The notes: generated by a model not told the origin, from the sequence alone. Positions 49,210 to 62,041 are shown, counted from the stretch's first letter. The stretch is 64,000 bases of DNA from Dermanyssus gallinae (GCA_003439945.1 QVRM01001414.1:495147-559146); one strand, 5' to 3'. A program made the numbers and translations.

Positions 49210-49860
49210 TTTAGTGGAAGTTGGCTTAAAGCCTTACCAACTTAGCTCGGCATCCACGCTGGATCCCAACTCTTTCCGCATGATCTCAGCACTTAGAATC
49301 GGCGCTCCTGTCTGCGAGCCGTTTCTGTACAAACTGTCTGGAGAAATGCTAGATTTCAGTGGCCTACACTCACTGAGTTGCCTGAAGAGCCGGTAGATCG
49401 TCCAAGCATGCTAAACTAAACAGTGTGATTATAAGGTATCTTAGAAAAGCCGGTATACCATCTACATTTGAACCGAGAAGTTTAGTGTTCGCTGGCGAAG
49501 CAATACCTGATGGGTGACCATTGCATTAGGGTCACATGTGATGTCCTTAGCTTAATGCAACGAATTCGTGCACAACCGCGGTTTCCTACTTAGATTACAA
49601 CCCAGTTGAGCCTAAGTGGGTAGCAACGCACACAGACGCCAGATAACGGAATAAACACGCTAGATATATTTTTGTGCCTATTGCCATGAAGACACTAGAA
49701 CCGATCAGCAACGAAGTCGAAGCATTCCTCAAATATTTAAGTAAGCGAATTCAGGAGGTCACGAGTGACCGAGGAGAGGGTTAATTCTTGAGGCAAGCGT
49801 TGTCTTTGGCCGTTTGCAGAGGGAACGCGCGCTATGGAGTAACGTAATTCTGTAAAAAGA
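49210..49860 (+). pseudogene. LINE C-terminal region, decayed
   Basis: The plus strand reads SSASTLDPNSFRMISALRIG then APVCEPFLYKLSGEMLDFSG and LHSLSC. After a frame change, GRSSKHAKLNSVIIRYLRKA and GIPSTFEPRSLVF follow (49.39-49.51 kb). Farther on come AMKTLEPISNEVEAFLKYLS and KRIQEVTSD, with remains of a QRGN-like end. This matches a LINE family with the pattern FR-A--LRLGAPVC...C...D--GLHGLSC...GR--RH---N--I...P-DG...ET-G...FL--LG-RI--VTGD. Several stops interrupt it. The tail matches the fragment at 8.75 kb. No polymerase motif is attached. Confidence 0.65.
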
Positions 49861-51280
49861 AGCTCGATAATACCTCACAACTGTAACATTGTTTACCATA
49901 CAATAATAGTAATTTCTCTATAATTCTGCTTCAATGCGCTAGCTCAAAGGCTCCCTTAATATTTACAAATACTGCATGTTCTTCTTTATAAATACATGCA
50001 TCTTCTCGGCTCGAATCGAGTGTCCGAGATCTCTGCTAGCAATTTGCGCAGAGCCGTACGGATCGACTTCTAAACCTATGTTGTTCTTTTAGTACCGCAT
50101 TTCTGGCTTCGAGAAAGTACTCAAGTCTATTTTACAATATCTCCGGGAGTATCTTATAGAGACAAGACTTTTAAGTGTTATTACCTCTGTTTGTATGTTT
50201 TTTTAATTTAGGTATAACAATAAGGGTACTTTCTTTCCACGGTTTAGACATTTCCGTGGTTTTCTGAGATAGAACTTGCCAGCATGGTGCCAGTGCCAAA
50301 GTTTACTTTAGACTTTCCTTTCATCTTTTTTTCGATTTATTATTACATTGTTTCGAGCCGCTTTGCTTCTAGGCGCCTTTTCAATTGCCTCCAAAGTCTT
50401 TGATTGTAACTGCACAAACTACCCATTTCCGTACGAATTCTGTATCTTTATCCCTTGTGACCCATTGTGTGATATTATTTCGTTCGGTGCGATGTCGGCT
50501 CCCTGCAGCACACTAGCAATGTGCTTAATCAGTCGGAACAAAAAGAAAATCCACAAGCTCTTAGCTTAGTTAGCTCTTAATTTGCAAATGAATTAATAGA
50601 TCAATAAATGGTAGAACACAGATAATTATATTGTGTTCATGCCTATGTGAGGCTGCTTTGTCTGCTTATATTTAACAATTATTGATAAGATTGCGTATTA
50701 GACATAACAAAAAGAAAGAAAATCCGCAACCAAACGCGGCTGCCGAAAAATACCGTTTTGACACTTCGATTGGTACCGTTAAATTAACTCAATAAAAACC
50801 CATTGTATGGCGCACTACCAACCCAAGTTATCTAGGCTACGAAGAAGTCATCTTATCTCAAAAATGTACCTGCAATCGGATCTTAGTTGAATACAACCTC
50901 TTTTTTAGCACGATATATTGCTTTACTCCTTTCAGATTGGCAACTAGAATTTTAGGACTGCGACGATTGTTCAAAGCTCGATATTTTCCCGTTGCATAAC
51001 GAACTAGTCGCAAGTGAAATGAACGCATAAGTATGCTGTTGTGTGTATCGGGGGAGAACAAGAGGAGCGGGGGTTAGAAATAATACGCTCGTGTTCCTTA
51101 CTTTCCCAATATTACTTCTTCTACTACTACTACTACTACAACTCAGTTCCTCCATCGTGGTTATTGTGTCTGTGAGTCTGTTGCATGCGCTCAGAGCCCA
51201 ACGAATGGGCCAGACGTAGATTTTTACGTTACATAAAACATCTTCGGCAAGGGCAGCTGGCCAGTCGCCAAGACTAGGCC
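49861..51280. other. no gene seen
   Basis: AT-rich sequence. Short frames near 50.35 and 50.9-51.3 kb show no domain. A CTA run lies at about 51119-51139. Confidence 0.4.
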
Positions 51281-51295
51281 ATGCCTCTAGAACTC

Positions 51296-51403
51296 TACCA
51301 GCAACGACACCAACAGCATCAGTCACAACAGCAACGACAACAGCAACAACAACGACAACAACAACAACGACGACACCAACAACAACAACAACAACAACAA
51401 CAA

Positions 51404-51462
<59 letters not shown>

Positions 51463-51463
51463 T
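51296..51463. repeat. (CAA)n trinucleotide repeat block
   Basis: About 170 bp of CAA with CGA and CAG changes toward the left. The plus-strand reading is polyglutamine ending at a stop right after the repeat. I treat it as a microsatellite. Confidence 0.92.
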
Positions 51464-52435
51464 TAACCCGTTATTGTTGTCGCTGTTGCTGTTATCGACC
51501 GAGCAGGGCCGATGCTACCATCCAAACCAACGGTAACCGCAGGAGAACCCTTAACAGGTTTCCTCGTCGCAGAGGGCGTTGGCGGCTGTGACGGCACTGG
51601 CGGAGGTGGAGAGGAAAGGGACGGAGTCATTACGCTACGCCGCTTCAAAGCATCACACAGAGCCAGCCGGACCACGAGTGGCCCCCTTAAAGAACAGAGG
51701 TAAAAACAGACGACGGCGGGGTAGAACCACAATGTCTGCATGTTGACACAGAAGAAACAACAGCATTAAATGGCAAAAGGAGGGTAGAACGCAGAACGAA
51801 AGGGAGTGCTAACGAACGAACAGAAGGTGATAGGGAGAACTACGAACGGAAATAACGGTATATATTGATCACGAGTAAAGTCAAAGGGATAAGAAGGTAC
51901 CGAGCTGCTACCACACCGTACCGTAGGACGCGTTTTTGCCCTAGTGCTTGCCCCAACATGATTTGTGGCTATTCAGGAATACCATGCATCAGCTGGCACA
52001 TTCGCGCAACGTATGTTCGACTTGCGTGATTGCAGTAATCTAATTAACTGGGTAATTATTAGTTGGCGCAATTAGTGCTACTCGGATTCAGCCATAGAAG
52101 CGCAATTAGGACAGTTTAGGCGGTTTCAATCGATTTTGACTCGGCATTAAAAAAAGTATTGCTAATTGTGCACTTTCACCCGTCCTACAAGGTAGTTTGA
52201 ATCTAACCGAACATAGACTTTGTCAAGCAAAATTCAGAGTGGACTCATATAATATAGCACCATACCATAAACAGCCTTTTGGATTTTATTATGTATATAT
52301 TATTTAGTATTATTACGGTACGACATACGCAATGGAGCGCGACTGTTTGCGCCCCAGTTGTTTTAAAGGTAAAAATCAATTAACCCGCATACGACTGATC
52401 TTATTGGCGTTTAGTCCGCTGAGCGCTCTATTTGG
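51464..52435. other. no gene supported
   Basis: GC-richer to about 51.8 kb, then AT-rich. A minus-strand frame (51741-51463) contains SLSSPPPPVPSQPPTPSATR, Pro-rich and possibly coding, with no identifiable domain. Confidence 0.35.
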
Positions 52436-52450
52436 CACATGTGAACCTAA

Positions 52451-52620
52451 CCTTTGGTGGGCTGACTCTCAGTCAACATGCAGATTGACTGCTTTTGCAG
52501 TGCTTCGTTGAACAGACCCCTTAAATGCACATTTGTAACAGTGGGGCTCGAACCCGCGGATCTATGTGTCTCCTCCGGTCGCGAAGCGCACGCAAATGCA
52601 CCACGCCACCGGGCTCGATG
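52451..52620 (-). mobile_element. tRNA-derived SINE, copy 4
   Basis: A 170-bp minus-strand copy. Read on that strand it starts near GAGCCCGGTGGCGTGGTGCA (A-box-like), then the shared core GCGACCGGAGGAGACACATA, then the B box GGGTTCGAGCCCC, and ends CAGTCAGCCCACCAAAGG-like. It is flanked by 15-bp direct repeats CACATGTGAACCTAA (52436-52450) and CACACGTGAACCTAA (52621-52635) with one mismatch, which gives the ends precisely. The near-perfect duplication suggests a fairly recent insertion. Confidence 0.9.
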
Positions 52621-52639
52621 CACACGTGAACCTAATGCT

Positions 52640-55600
52640 AGCCAACATACCCATTATCCCAGAGTTGTCTATAGATATATAGGAATTAGATCGACGGATC
52701 CAGTGGGTTGCTAGTCTGTGGGTTCAAGCTTCACCCGCGTTCAAGCTTTCATGCATACTTTTTTCTGCAGAATCTCACTTACACACATAGTGGCCTGCAC
52801 GAAGTCAGGAATCGCCTCTATCAGATTGTTTAGCCTTTTTTGCCTGAGACGTGAAAAGAGCTTTATTTTAGCTCTAAGGGCTCGTACGCCAATGCTGTAT
52901 GATCAACCGCGTACTTCGTCAGCACACATCAGACACCTCGGAGAAGTTGCTCTGCTCGTACGACATAGGTTTTTCTAAGTAAGAGCAGTTGTGCCCGTTA
53001 ACAAGTTAAATACTAATCGCTTATTTCAAAGTGTGCCCTTTTGTATCACGGCCGAATATCTCCACTGGGCCTTCGTGCCCACTCCGATTTCCCAAGATCT
53101 GCGCGTCACTTCTCTGTGGAACTCTCAGTTAATCATCTATGATTGCCACTCCTTCTAGTCCTAGATGATATTCTACACAAAATTTGAAGCGTTGCCCGTG
53201 ACTTTGTTAGGTTGGTCTTCCCTCTCCTCTCGGCCTGTCATCAATACTCTGAGGTACGCTGAGGCACTCACCCTGCCAAGCAGGTCTCCGAGCTAAATAA
53301 CGTTTTTTTCGTCCGTTCTCTATGACGATATATCTAACGAGCGCTGTGACACTCGTTAGGTAACTAACTATAAGCCACCGTTGGACTACAAAAAACCAGC
53401 GAGCGGCACTGAGACAACTTAAATCGGCTCAGCCCCCCCTCCCGAATTTCGCTCCAATTATCGTATAATCGTTCGGCGTCAGCACTTGATGCACCGTTGT
53501 TAAACCAGAAAATTATTAATAATTAATTAATTGCTTATAACATCGCATCGGTGGTCGCCACGTCAACAACTACGACATGAAGCGCAAAACGACCGCCGAT
53601 ATACGTTAGGTAGTTTTCTTGCGTTCGAGAGAGAGCGCGCCAAAACTGCTAGCGGGGGATATCCTCGTGGACAGACAAGATGAATCTCCGAAAAAGAGAA
53701 TCTCTAAGTAGGTCTTGTCCCATGGGACAAAAATCTCTTCGAAAGGACGACGAGAGAAGAAGCCAAGCAGAGGTACACAGATATATGCGCTATGACTGTT
53801 CTCGGCTTTGTTCGCTCAGTGGCAGTGTGTATTCTGCATGCGCTCCCGTCGCTATGCATACATATATGTACCTATGTTTGCCTTTTTCTTTGTTATTTTT
53901 TGAAAGTAGGGCACTCCTGAAAGGTGTGTTGTCGCCAATTTTTCGTGATAAATCTTCTGTTTACGTTTTTGCGGTTCTAGACGATGTGTGGAAGATAAGG
54001 TCCTAAGAAACGTTCATGTATCGTTATATAGCTTGTTATATAGCCTTATATAGTTTCTCGAAAGCAAGATAAAACCTTGGGGATATATAAGCGTGAATTC
54101 TTTACTTGTGTCTACTATTGCGTTGTTGTTCCAGTAACTGATAATCAGTATCAATATTCATCCAGTGGCCGTTAGGAAGTTACAGAGTTACTTATATATT
54201 TGAGTGTTCTCGGTCCGAGTCGACTCTTACCATTTCAACCTCCATGCCAAAGCTTTTCAACTCAGTCATCTGCTCTTCAGTGCAAAACGACACGTTGTTA
54301 TCAAATTATGATCTAAATATTATTGCGAGCATTCAAGAAACGTTCGTAAACTTGTTAGTCCTATGACTATTACGGCTGCCATTTCAAAACGCACAGCTAT
54401 TACGACCTGTCTTATAAGTTTGCTCTGTAGTATTATCGTAAACGTGGCGGCTTAATGCTGCAGACTAGAGAGCTTGCAAGTCCGCGGCAACTGCTGGAGA
54501 CCCTGCGAGGCAGGAGTGGTCTACCCCCATCCGGGTACACATGACATCACAGCCAACATTGACATGCACAGACTTATACACACGCACTCGAGAACGGGGG
54601 GGGGGACATCTCTTAGACGCACAGAGTCCGCTTTTCTTTGTGACGCCTGCATGACCACTGAAATGTCAATCTTGCTGGCGTTAAGGCTGACGGTCACCCT
54701 GCCTGTCAAAATCAACGCAGCAATGGCCTATGGGCCAACATTAATGTCATGCATAACAAAGCGCTGTGACACGCCAAGCGCCCCTCTTGGTCTCCCTTCT
54801 TGAATGTCCTTTATCTGTCTGACTTGCCGAGTAACTTTATCCACCGTTTCAATTGAAGCCGTTGAACTGATTGTTAAAACTGCCTCGTCTGGTTATCCGT
54901 TGCAAGTGTAGTGACTAGCCACATAGTAAAGCAGTCAGCAGACGGTTAGCCCAAATACTATACTGCTAATAGCAATCACAAAATCTGTACTTTAATTTTG
55001 ACTGGCCCCCAAATACCGTCATATAAACCTGTCAGAACAAAATAAGGGGCAAATCTCTTGTGCGGCAAGAAAACGTGCATTACGTGAAGAAATGTGGTAC
55101 ATTACGTGAAGTATTCCATTCAGATTCTCATTTAATGTGTCAAAGGGCAGAAAATACAGGTGCAGCACTTTTACATGCAATAACATTTGATGAAGTTAGC
55201 AAATACACACCAATTAAATAAAGTAATTCAATTATTCAACTACTTTAGATGTGCAAGCTGCGTGCTTTGCGCTATAAAAATACATCATTAATTCGATCCG
55301 ACTTAGTTAGTTGTTGTAATGATATGGTGCGAGAGCTTCTTAAATTATTAGTCCGAGTTGTGAATTAGTTAGAAAAAAAATGCTAAATATTTAATATGGT
55401 TGTACATCCGCAGGTCCGCCTTGGCATAAAGACAAATGATTGGGTCTAAGAGTATAGCAGACAACTCAATGCCACATCTGACCCGTCGTATGAACTTGGA
55501 TAGTTCATGCTCGATTGCTTTGTTATGTTTCTTAAGATACGGTCATCAGACCTCGCCATAATATGTAAATTAAATGATCACCAGACTTGTGTAGACTGAA

Positions 55601-56670
55601 GCAAATTAAGATAAAACATAAGGTTTTTTTAGTTTAATGCATTGGAAAATGATGTGACAAATAATAACAACATACCTTACGTGGCTAATATCTTACTCCT
55701 ATGTCACCGTAGCTCCAAGATTCCTATGTGTATATATTTAAACGAGTTGCGGTTAAGGCCGAAAAGCTAGGCCCCGTGCAGGGGAAGCAGGAGAGAACAG
55801 CAGGAAATCGCTAGCTTTTATGGTGGACGCGGTGGTGTTATATTTGTCGCCAATCGGGGGAAGGTGGCCCTGGAAAATAGAGTCTCCGTGCGACCTGTTG
55901 CTGCTCCGGGTCAATTAGAGATTATCGGCAATATGTATTTGTTGAGGCTACAAGAAGATAGCGGTAGTTACAGCGTTCTAGCTAGACCGACATCATGGCA
56001 GTTTTAGATCGAGCAAGATCGTGGGACGAAGCTGACGCAGACGTGAGCAATTACGCTATTTTCAAGCAGGATTGCTGTTCTATTATGCTCTTTTGCAGGA
56101 TTAGCAGAAAGAAAACCTAGAAAACCAGGATAGTCGACTAGACTAATGCCTTAAATACGGGCATGTTAACATGAGAGTCCCCATGATAAGATGATCAAGC
56201 CAGGTGTTCAGTGGTCATGGCAGCCCTCAGCAGCATCTGCATCTTACCCTTTTATTTAACTGTCTAATGAGCGACAGGGGAGAGGACGACATAACATTAC
56301 GCAGGGTGTTCAAAGGTTTTAATGGAAAAAGAGAGATAGCTGCAAAGAACGATCAAGGGACAGGTGTTTTCCCTGGAGAACATGATGAATATAATGGTCG
56401 AACCTAAAGCAGGTCTTTGTAAGATAGTCCCTTTGTCCGACATATTATGACCAAGAAAAAAGTTCGCCAAACAAAGGAGGGTCTCGCAATCAAGGGACTA
56501 GAGGCCAACAAACACGCACCAAATTACAAGATAAGGTATTTCAATTATGTTTTAGTTATATACACCAAAAGGAGTTTTTAGTTGGCATTACATATGGCCC
56601 TAAACAGCCAGTGTCGAGTCGCACACTATCAACAAATAAGATCGGTTGGCTATTCTAAATTGCCTGTGTT
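52640..56670. other. no gene seen
   Basis: About 4 kb of mixed to AT-rich sequence without recognisable coding, RNA or transposon motifs. A frame at 54474-54803 has a segment, LALRLTVTLPVKINAAMAYG, that vaguely recalls a LINE thumb region but cannot be confirmed. Confidence 0.4.
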
Positions 56671-56679
56671 TATTGTGCT

Positions 56680-56781
56680 GCTATGATATTTTACATGCTA
56701 TCATAGACATAGTTCACATGTTTGCAAATTGGGAAGTCGGCGTCGAAATAGAATGCGGCATAGAAATATTTTAATGTTTAC

Positions 56782-56833
<52 letters not shown>

Positions 56834-56910
56834 AATTCTATTTAGACGCCGACTTTCCAATTTGCAAAAATGTGAACTATGTCTAATATAGCATGTAAAA
56901 TATCATAGCA
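56680..56910. repeat. 84-bp inverted repeat around a (TA)n core
   Basis: The arm at 56680-56763 is the reverse complement of 56827-56910 with 6 mismatches in 84 aligned bases and no gaps (about 93% identity). The 63-bp spacer is mostly a TA array (56786-56829). A second TA array (56916-56956) follows the right arm. Shared strings include GCTATGATATTTTACATGCT and AAGTCGGCGTC. The arms contain no coding or terminal-repeat motif. Confidence 0.95.
56786..56829. repeat. (TA)n microsatellite in the inverted-repeat core
   Basis: TA array of about 44 bp. Confidence 0.96.
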
Positions 56911-56912
56911 CT

Positions 56913-56915
<3 letters not shown>

Positions 56916-56956
<41 letters not shown>
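56916..56956. repeat. (TA)n microsatellite
   Basis: TA array of about 41 bp, just right of the inverted repeat. Confidence 0.96.
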
Positions 56957-56959
<3 letters not shown>

Positions 56960-58019
56960 AAATAGAGAAAGAGAGGGAGATGTTTTAAGTGGTACCTGCC
57001 AGTACGCTTAACGGTTAGTAGAATTTAAGTGTTTCCTGTCCACGCATTTCGGATCATCTGATTTTAGATGAAATTCACGCTGATGTATTATTAATGTTAA
57101 TTTAATTCTGAAAATGCTTCGACCCGTCAACATTTTAACTGTACTTGTTCTCTGCCTAAAAACAAGTTCCTGATGATCAAAACTACTATTCCCGCTATAG
57201 AACGATATCATCAACAATAATAACAACAACAGCAACCACCGTAGTAGCAATTTCGACAACAAAGAGGTTAGCCACTTCTGGGCGTCTGATTATAGTGATG
57301 AGTGCACAATTCTGCGTGAACAAAAACATAACTAGCAGGACTAGCTGAACAGTGTGGACTAGCTATTAGTAAGCGGCAGCTAGTTAGACGCCAGATGATT
57401 TGACGCCGCTATTCCATGCCGCTAGGAGCTCCTCGTTGAGCGAACGGAGCCGAACCTCACACGCTAAAGCGAAGTAATTGCTGCTTCTATACCGCCAGTT
57501 GCCGTAGCATATTGGATATGGCTTCATACACGGCTGTGCCGCTCGCTCTGTTCCCCGCCGTACCTAAGTTTATTCGTCTTAGTCCCAAGTTCCTCCTTTG
57601 TTTCTCGGCTTCTGTTCTTCTCGCCGTGTTCGTTCTCGACACCTTTTTCCTCCAGTCACTTGATTATACTCTCTTCATTTTTTCTCGCGTTTTCTCTCTC
57701 TCTCTCCTCTGTCTCTCTCTGTCCCGCGTTCAGCCATACTTCCTTTCGTGCCCTATGTTGGATGTGTATGTAGTACAGTTTTCTCGACTTCTAATATATG
57801 CACGCATGCACGCACGCACGCAGCCACCCATATGCAAACTCAGTCGACACACTCGGCCGGAATGGTTGATGTGAGGCGACGCTTGTGTCGACAACGGACG
57901 ACGCAGCAGCGGTTGCTTTTGCTGCCGCCGTTCATTGCTGCTACTGTTACAATCGTTTAGCGTTCTGCGTTTACCGCCTCGTTTTTGCTTGACAGTAAAG
58001 AGTTGAGCAGCAAATAATG
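56957..58019. other. no gene supported; GC-richer from 57.4 kb
   Basis: AT-rich to 57.3 kb, then GC-richer with CT runs near 57.70-57.72 kb. Frames on both strands overlap in repeat-like DNA. Confidence 0.35.
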
Positions 58020-58176
58020 GTATGATGGCGAAACTGGCGGCACACGCCTGCAGTTGTTCCTGCAGTTGTTTAGCTCGTGCTGCTGCTGCTGCTGCTGCTG
58101 GAAGCTGCTGTTTCTGTTGGGGTGGTCGGTGGTCCATAGTTAGCAATGGAGCGTGGGGCTTTAACAACTACAACAC
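58020..58176 (-). CDS. candidate exon of an Ala/Gln-rich protein
   Basis: On the minus strand a pyrimidine/GTT-rich tract ending in TTGGTGTTGTAG (a possible splice acceptor near 58177) is followed by an open frame. It reads LLKPHAPLLTMDHRPPQQKQ, then QLPAAAAAAARAKQLQEQLQ and ACAASFAI. The Gln/Ala-rich stretch with a helical KQLQEQLQ segment looks like arthropod transcription factor sequence. A donor site was not found at a clear position, so the exon end is uncertain. It could also be chance openness in CTG repeat DNA. Confidence 0.22.
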
Positions 58177-58179
58177 CAA

Positions 58180-59335
58180 CATCAACAACAACAGCAGCGG
58201 GGGCGGGGGCGACCCGAGTCGCCTTGAACACACTGCGCTGCGCCACCCCACCTCACCACACACGGTGGCCCACGCAGTCTATGGGAGCAGCAGTGATGGG
58301 GTCGCGGCGGTGTTTATGAGGCAGCGGCTGCAGCCTTGACGATGGCTTTGCCCCGTCTCCAACGTGGTTCTTTGTGCGTCTCTCTTCGGTCTCCTTTTCC
58401 TTTTCATCCTCTCTTCCTTTTGTCCCCTGTTTCAGCTCTTTCTTCAGCTTCTAGCTCATTGTTGTTGTCGTGCCCGCTGATGCCGAAGTGTATGCTAGGG
58501 CTCTTTGTCTCATATTCACTTTTTCTGAAGCTATCGTCTGTTCTCGGTATATATATATATATATATGTGTGTGATGTCGGTGTGAGTCTGTTTGTTCCTC
58601 AGTGGAATTCTCTGTCTCTCGGTGGTTTTTCGTTCTCCTTCTCTCTCTCCTTCTCTCTCTGCATTGCTCTCGATATCTCTCACACTTACTCAACTTCGTT
58701 TTCCTCCCTCGGTCTCCGCGAGTGCGCTCTTTGTGCCTCGTTGGTGAAGTTAGCGGCGGCGGCGTCGACTCATCTTCAGCGCTCGCTCGAAGAGCACTCA
58801 GCACGCTGTACGTGTGCGTAGGTGGTGTGTATGAGGCACTGTGTGAGTGTCGACGGTTTCCTAAGCAACGTCCCCGTTTAACGACGACGACGACGACAAC
58901 AGTAGCAGCAGCAGGAGCTTCGGCGGGAATAAAGGAGATGGTTGGACCGGCATTTACCCACCTACTCACCCCCCCCCCCCCCCGCCGCTTCTCTTAGCCA
59001 TGCATAGATACGCAAGAGTAACCGTATGGGCCGTCATCGGCTGCAATGCTTCTGCTGTTTCGGCGCCTTGCTTCTGCTGTCGCTGTTGCTGTGTTGTCAC
59101 CCGGTCGAGTTCTAATGTAATTTGTCTTTCGGGGCGGCTCAGTCAACTGGCAACAGCGCGGCGGAACGCGTGCGACTGGCGGAGGTAAAGGGACGGACGG
59201 GCGTACGGACAGGCAGGCAGAACTCGCCGGGCAACGAGAGGGAGCAGGGCAGGGAATTAACTTTTACGTTGGACACCACCGACAACTTCCTTCGTCGTCG
59301 TCGTCGTCATTCTTTGTCGCCTGCTCGTCGTTGAC
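58180..59335. other. GC-rich low-complexity region
   Basis: The region contains CT-rich runs (58.62-58.68 kb), a TA run (58548-58566), GAC/GTC repeats and a poly-C run near 58970-58983. Overlapping frames of 100-170 codons are open on both strands with composition set by the repeats. Promoter or untranslated exon is possible; no product is recognised. Confidence 0.35.
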
Positions 59336-59339
59336 TATG

Positions 59340-59471
59340 ACGGTGAAAACTACAGCGCCACCAACAAAAACAACAACGCCACCAACAACAACAGCAACAA
59401 CAGAAACAACAACAACAACAACAACAACAGAAACAACAACAACAACAGAAAACAACAACAACAACAACAAC

Positions 59472-59507
<36 letters not shown>

Positions 59508-59537
59508 AAACAACAACAACAGCAATAACAACAACAA

Positions 59538-59587
<50 letters not shown>

Positions 59588-59589
59588 GC

Positions 59590-59666
<77 letters not shown>

Positions 59667-59850
59667 CGACAGCGACAACAACAACAGCAACAACAACAAC
59701 GACAACAACAACAACGACAGCAACAACAACAACAACAGCAACAACGACACTAGCAATAACAACAACAACGACAACGACAGCAACAACAGCAGCAACAACA
59801 AAAAAAACGACAACGACACCAGCAACAGCAACAACAACATCAACATTAAC
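59340..59850. repeat. (CAA)n trinucleotide block, about 500 bp
   Basis: This is the longest trinucleotide tract here: nearly pure CAA from about 59410 to 59665, with CAG, CGA and AAA changes elsewhere. All six frames are open over long distances, giving spurious poly-Gln, Asn, Thr, Leu, Val and Cys proteins. Confidence 0.95.
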
Positions 59851-60245
59851 AGCGAGAGAAGACAACGCATCGCGGGCTGGCAGCCAGCAATGGGTTGTTA
59901 AGCAACACTTTCCTTGCAGTATGGAGGTAGTGAGTTGTGGCAACGACAACGACAGCGGCGGCAGCAGCAGCAGCAGCAGTGACACTTGTGAAAGCGTTCG
60001 ACGAAGCGTTTGCTCTCATTACAACCACCACCAGCTGATTGTCCCCCAACTGTTGTCCTGCTCTCTTCTCTATCGTCGCCCGTCATACATCTATTTACAG
60101 CTAGTGCTGCATTGGCAAACGTGGTCGCTTCCTTCGAGCAGAAATCCGTTTGGCTCATTCGTCGCTGCACTCTTCCGTCGCAACAGATATACTATCTCTA
60201 GTCTGTACGTTGGGCATATCGTTGTTGTTATTGTTGTTGTCGTTG

Positions 60246-60246
<1 letters not shown>
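59851..60246. other. no gene supported
   Basis: GC-moderate sequence with CAG repeats near 59955-59980 and GTT repeats near 60220-60246. No domain is seen. Confidence 0.35.

Positions 60247-60293
<47 letters not shown>
60247..60293. repeat. (TA)n microsatellite
   Basis: TA array of about 47 bp following a GTT-rich stretch. Confidence 0.96.
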
Positions 60294-60299
<6 letters not shown>

Positions 60300-61230
60300 C
60301 ATACATACATATATGCGTGTGTGTATAGACGACTTATGTAAAATGAGAAAACCACCCAAAAGGTAGTAGCTCCACCATACGAATACTATTTTGTGAGTGG
60401 GTCGAACAGGTTGAAGTTAATCAGCATTTAGAGTAATTATGACAATATATCGGTGCATCGCAAACTTTGGTTGTATATTAAAAGGCTTCGGTTGTTAACA
60501 CAATATCGTACGATTGTTACGATGGGCGGTTTGAAGGCCGCCTGACTAACGCATTCAATTAAATATCCGGATTTATACAAATCCGGATTCATACATCTAA
60601 AAAATACCACATATTTTGTCTCATGTTTGAACATTTCTGTGGCATATAACTGCTCATAGTTTTTATCGTGTACTAACATCTATTTACTTACTTTGTGATA
60701 TGCAAATAGTGTTATTAAAAAGAACGAAATAATCCATGCAACCTCTAGCAATGACAAATATCTAAACAGTGCCCCTAAACAAACGCAAACGATTTTGCAA
60801 TGTCTACATTGATCAAACATTTGGTTCACTGGTAGAAAGATAATTCCCAAATTCTGGAAGTTTATAAAGAATTCCATTTTAAAGATTTCTTTAAAAATGC
60901 CGAACGTTTTTAAAATATTCTAGATATTTCTATATATATTATTTCTGGCCTATATTATACTTCTCGCTACGCAATCGAGGGCCTTACTAATCCTTTGTGT
61001 ACAATATTTGTTCCAGATATACACAAGTACACACTCGCAGTCCTGCTGTAGTGTTAAACTAACGATAACACGAGTCTAAAGCTATTATAACAAGCGGTAG
61101 CTGATTTTGCTAGCCAGTGTAAAAAAATTAAACGTAATAGCTCAATGGGCAAATTGGCCCTTTTAATGCATGGCAAAACGTAACATAATTAGTACCTGAC
61201 TGGCCAAAGCATACTATCTGCAAGGTTTAC
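60294..61230. other. no gene seen
   Basis: AT-rich sequence without motifs. Confidence 0.4.
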
Positions 61231-61289
61231 AATGGACCTTGAGTATTTGCAAATCCTGGACTTGGTTTCTTTTTTGGCACACAACTCAA

Positions 61290-61480
61290 CTGGCTAGAGG
61301 ACTCCGCAATTATGTTTTCGTATACCGATAATCTAGTCCTCTGTGTGCACAATGTTGTGTTGCATAATGTTCCGCAAACACAAAATTACATATCTAGCAT
61401 ACATATGTGCAACACATTCCGATTGCGCTCAAGCGCAGGCACTCAAGTGCTCTGTTCTTCAAAATGGGAACACGTGTGTC
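61290..61480 (+). pseudogene. LINE reverse transcriptase fragment
   Basis: The plus strand reads DSAIMFSYTDNLVLCVHN (61300-61353), with YTDN where YADD is expected. CNTFRLRSSAGTQVLCSS follows (61411-61464), resembling the motif D segment that reads TKVLCFS in the LINE at 36.0 kb. Loss of the YADD pair means no activity. The surrounding frames are broken. Confidence 0.45.
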
Positions 61481-61786
61481 GTTAAGTGTCGTCAAACACC
61501 ATACGATCATTCTTAGTAAGCCTTGATTAACGAGGCTACATTCAAGGCCGCCTTGGCTCAAGAAGAATATTGCTATGCGGTGTCGTCAGAGGCATGATGA
61601 GTTCATGAAGAAGAAGAAGATGACAAAGCTATACAGAATAGACAGCAGTTCCGTCGAAAACTGTTTGCTAGGTGGGTGCGTGCAACATAGTGAGTAATGT
61701 CGAACGTATTCCGGCACATAAGCGCTGCGGTGCATGTTGACACGGAGCCGCACATGAAGCCGAAGTGTGCGAGCCGTTTTCACCCC

Positions 61787-62041
61787 CTACCATCTTTCCG
61801 CACGTTTCTTCCCGCACGTCGTGTTTTCCATCCGCACTCTACCGTGGTTGGAAGAGCCAACGACGTGTGCATCCATAGCGGCTTCCGGACTCTCCTGGAC
61901 GTGTTTCAGAAGAGCAGAATCATCAGCGTACGCATAGTGCTTCCTTGCGTCGGTCGCAGGACCGCAAGTTGGAATGCACAGGTGCAATGCAACAGCTGCC
62001 ACACAAGAACAGACTGTTGTCGGTCTAGGGTTTCTGAACAA
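61787..62041 (-). pseudogene. LINE reverse transcriptase fragment with YADD
   Basis: The minus strand gives ATDARKHYAYADDSALLKHV, with the catalytic YADD near 61930, then GRVRMENTTCG, like the W----GLRLNP-KC segment. The preceding and following parts are unrecognisable. It is opposite in strand to the fragment at 61.3 kb, so these are two separate scraps. Confidence 0.45.

Noticed and set aside
54474..54803. Frame with a LINE-thumb-like segment
   Set aside because: Only a loose resemblance in one short segment; no catalytic motif nearby on either strand.
59307..59985. 200-codon Leu-rich and Val-rich frames on the minus strand
   Set aside because: They are readings of the CAA block at 59.34-59.85 kb.
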